Below are positions 61,601 to 64,000 of a stretch of DNA of 64,000 nt, piece after piece. Source of the stretch: Osedax fenrisi. Lineage: Eukaryota > Annelida > Polychaeta > Sabellida > Siboglinidae. Below the pieces are notes generated by a model. That model saw only the letters and a program-made list of their open reading frames with translations. It was not told the DNA's origin and did no database searches. The position numbers were made by a program, and so were the translations under genes. The stretch is from positions 108,679,085 through 108,743,084 of the forward strand of contig OZ025239.1 of the NCBI GenBank assembly GCA_964019155.1, in the 5' to 3' direction. Positions within the stretch are counted from its first letter, which is position 1, and every line of letters starts with the position of its first letter.

Positions 61601-61870
61601 CTTGGTCCTTTACTTTTTATTATTTATATTTTACCCATACAATCCATATTTCGTAAATATCCTTACATCCACTACCATCTCTTTGCAGATGATCTACAAA
61701 TTTATACTTCTTTTCCCATTTCCTGTGACTCCAACTCAATTCAACTGTCTATTTTTAACTGCCTCACAGAACTTACTGACTGGTTCTCCCATAATTCCCT
61801 ATCACTTAACATGACCAAAACTTATATTATTGACTACAAATAAAATATTTTAAAATAAAAATAAAAATAA
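58696..61870 (+). mobile_element. CR1-like LINE with PHD finger, 5'-complete and 3'-truncated
   Basis: About 3.2 kb, flanked by ATAATTGTG (58687-58695) and ATAATTATG (61871-61879), a 9-bp target duplication with one difference. Block A has the empty site at 43771. The 5' UTR is only about 35 bp. The coding part stops after the NMTKT motif and is followed directly by an A-rich tail (AATAAAAATAAAAATAAATA); the polymerase C-terminus and normal 3' UTR are absent. Confidence 0.93.
58730..61846 (+). pseudogene. CR1-like LINE polyprotein frame (PHD finger, endonuclease, reverse transcriptase)
   Basis: A single frame runs about 1,040 codons, interrupted only by three TGA codons (59462, 59678, 61244). 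Domains: C4HC3 PHD-type finger (residues about 5-65: CLKC, SCDGC, HYKC, FKCDVC), a coiled or low-complexity region, endonuclease (LLNARSVRNKV, ITETW, IIYRPPSS, ILGDFNIQ, ISDHFAILFDL) and reverse transcriptase (YRPISQLSS, LLDLSSAFDTLNHDILS, HGVPQGSVLGPLLF, LFADDLQIYTSF, LTDWFSHNSLSLNMTKT). PHD fingers are known in the first protein of some CR1-group elements. The TGA at 61244 replaces CGA seen in the copy at 28630-30990. The stop at 59462 or 59678 may be the natural border of two proteins. Confidence 0.9.
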
Positions 61871-61879
61871 ATAATTATG

Positions 61880-62955
61880 TAAAATAGACTAATAATTATA
61901 TTATTTAATATATTAATTATTTAAATTCGTAAACGTCTATCATTTTAATGAGTCAATAAACCGTTATATTATTATTATTATTAAAAAATATATTTATAAA
62001 TATAATCAGAAATATATTAAAAATATATTCACAAATATATTTACAAATATTTGTAAAAATATAATTACAATAATGTTTACAAATATAATTACAGATTTAT
62101 TTTATTTGAAGTTTAATATAACGATTTATTATTTGCAACATAATAAAAAGTATTAATATTTCAAGATACATTATAAAAAAATATGTGTCTTAAATATGTA
62201 TCTTAATTTTATAAGATACGCTATATTATTGATATTTCTACTATTTTCTATTATTAGAAAAATATTCAAAGGTACTCAATATATATATATATATATATAT
62301 CTTAAATTCATATTATATTGATGACAATTTTAATTTCTAGGTTTCTATTTTCATTTATTATTATAATATTTTTATTTATTATCACTAATTGTAGTGTTTT
62401 ACAAGTGCTTCTAACTATTGTTATTGATTAATAGATATATTATTATTCATATTTATACATATTTTTAGTATTTATAACAATTATTTATTCAATTTATTCA
62501 TTATTATATTTTTTTATGTTGAAATATTAATTTGTTTAATTAATAATGATTATAATTTACTAACGCCATAGTAATTAATATTATACATAAATAATACTCA
62601 AAATTACACTCATATTTTAAGGATTTTATTATGAATTTATTTGAATTATAAAAATAAATATATTAAAATAAATTATTGTATCAGTCATTTGAATCCGAAT
62701 ATAAAAATAATATTGTGATAATAGAAATAATACGTCAAGAATATTTCAAATCCATGATTTCATCACAATTTATTATCAAAGTAAATAAAAAATATATTAA
62801 TTATATATTATATTATATATAAAATATTATGTAAAACACAATAATATAATAACATTTTATATTGATATCCTAATAACGTATTGACTACATCTAATCACGT
62901 GATAATGTATGTATCCTCTATAACTTAATGATTATCTATGTATAGTTGTTCTCGT
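61880..62955. other. 3' flank of copy C, duplicated from block A
   Basis: Non-coding; collinear with 43780-44985, with a single copy of the 111-bp unit that is doubled in block A. Confidence 0.75.
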
Positions 62956-63771
62956 TTATTTGCATTGTTCTCCTTGTCTGTGTGAATAATAGTTATATTA
63001 ATTACGTATTATGATTATTACAAATAATAATAATACTTATTAATTCTAATAATTAATTATATAATATAATTATATGCGATAAAATGGAGTTAAATACAAT
63101 TATTATTAATATATTGTTAAGAATATATTATTAATAAAAACTATAGAAAATAAAGCCTTTATAGGTTTTGTTAATATTATATAATATATGTGTATGTGGT
63201 ATGTACTGACCCCAAATGATGGATAACACATGACATTCCATCAAGTGTACATGTCTTACAAGATAAACAATCTCCTGTTAGATTAATAGTCGGTCCATCG
63301 TTACCGAAGAGTACTTTTTCATAGTACTCGTATAAAGATAAGGTACAAAAACCTTCCATAGTATCGGTAGCATCTGTATAGGATGATGAGAGTTTATTGA
63401 ATATAATTGGGAATTATTTACAAAATTATTAGTATTATTGACGTGTAAATAAAAAATGTACAGTTTATTATAAAATTATCAAATAATAAACTATTTGTGA
63501 TACTATATATATATATATGTCTTTTTGTATGTATTAGATGTATATTAACATTAATAATATCATAATGATGGTGATTATAGTGATACTTACCATTATGGAC
63601 AAGCTGTTAAGGCACCACCCATACTATATCTCCGTTCTGAGTTCCTAAATTAGCTGATGATAGGGAAACTGCGGGCATAGCCTCGCTTCTCTGCCATAGC
63701 ACAGCCGATAACAGTAGACATAGCACCCATGTAGACATCAGACAGGTGGGCGTGGTTAAGCTAGCGGACAT
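62956..63771 (-). pseudogene. small secreted cysteine-rich protein, copy C (nonsense mutation)
   Basis: Exons 63591-63771, 63211-63373 and 62956-62977 with the same splice sites as copies A and B (donors gtaagt and gtcagt). In exon 1 the codon TAC (tyrosine in VVPYQL of copy B) is TAA at 63607-63609, which ends the protein after the signal peptide and about 25 mature residues. Otherwise the frame is intact, including GFCTLSLYEYYEKV, CLSCKTC and GQGEQCK, so inactivation looks recent. Confidence 0.88.
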
Positions 63772-63865
63772 GTTATGTAATAGTTACGTAGCGTTGTTGT
63801 TGTTGTTGTTGTTGTTGTGTTGGAGCGGTATCCGGGAGTTATGATTTGTATACTCGAGCCCCAGC

Positions 63866-63875
63866 CCTTAAATAG
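63866..63875 (-). promoter_or_regulatory. TATA-like box of copy C
   Basis: CTATTTAAGG at the position equivalent to copies A and B; the leader has a longer CAA repeat (GTT run at 63794-63817). Confidence 0.6.
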
Positions 63876-63900
63876 CTGATTTACGATTTGTAATCACCTC

Positions 63901-64000
63901 ATGATGTGTATCATCCACCTTCGTGGCGAATCCTACCATATCCGCTCTCTTCCAATTCCACCTGAACTCCATAACTGGTTTAACCTTAAGCGCCTCAATT
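63901..64000. other. unrelated less AT-rich sequence at window edge
   Basis: Homology to the other promoters ends at about 63904 and markedly less AT-rich DNA begins. One plus-strand frame stays open (GESYHIRSLPIPPELHNWF), and so does a minus-strand one. Probably the end of another inserted element; too short to identify. Confidence 0.45.

Larger units (their letters stand above)
57890..63900 (-). repeat. segmental duplication block C
   Basis: Same orientation and order as block A. It carries an extra segment of about 120 bp near 58400-58510 and the LINE at 58696-61870. At 63900 homology to block A stops abruptly within the promoter-distal sequence. Confidence 0.9.

Overview
The window is extremely AT-rich animal (metazoan) DNA. 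Evidence: spliced genes with GT..AG introns (one only 52 bp), an ABCC/MRP-type transporter split over at least 19 exons, tRNA-derived SINE-like repeats, several families of non-LTR retrotransposons (CR1-like with a PHD finger, RTE-like, and an AT-rich Jockey/CR1-like family), mariner-type MITEs and many (TA)n tracts. No bacterial, organellar or viral gene organisation is seen. The lineage cannot be fixed from the sequence; a non-vertebrate animal is most likely.

Region 1 to 24463, minus strand: most of an ABCC4-like transporter gene. Nineteen exons join in phase and cover, from upstream to downstream, the cytosolic N-terminal segment, the first membrane domain, the first nucleotide-binding domain (Walker A, Q-loop, LSGGQ, Walker B and H-loop all present), the linker and the first part of the second membrane domain. 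The gene runs off the left edge; its first coding exon was not found. Its introns hold a 1.7-kb G-rich minisatellite, two copies of a SINE family, a 130-bp palindrome, an RTE relic carrying both a mariner-type MITE and a LINE-bearing composite element, and a CR1 3' fragment.

Region 24464 to 43200: no confident host gene. It is filled by decayed LINEs (some nested), a second copy of the composite element with GC-rich palindromes, a satellite-like array at 36590-39785 that contains an RTE fragment, and smaller tandem repeats.

Region 43200 to 64000: a segmental duplication of a small secreted cysteine-rich protein gene. Copies A (minus, 44986-45941) and B (plus, 49017-50668) are intact; copy C (minus, 62956-63771) has a nonsense codon; a fourth relic lies at 57052-57150. 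Each full copy has three exons, the last only seven codons plus stop, adding a sixth cysteine to the mature protein, and a shared TATA-like promoter with a CAA-repeat leader. Comparing the copies dates insertions: a TA-flanked MITE sits in intron 2 of copy B and a 3.2-kb CR1-like LINE sits in block C, and the uninterrupted site is present in a sister copy in each case. Between B and C a 3.2-kb RTE element is inserted, with target-site duplication, into the endonuclease region of another LINE.

I see no operon-like or defence-like new system. The most novel items are the secreted cysteine-rich gene family and the well-resolved nested insertions.
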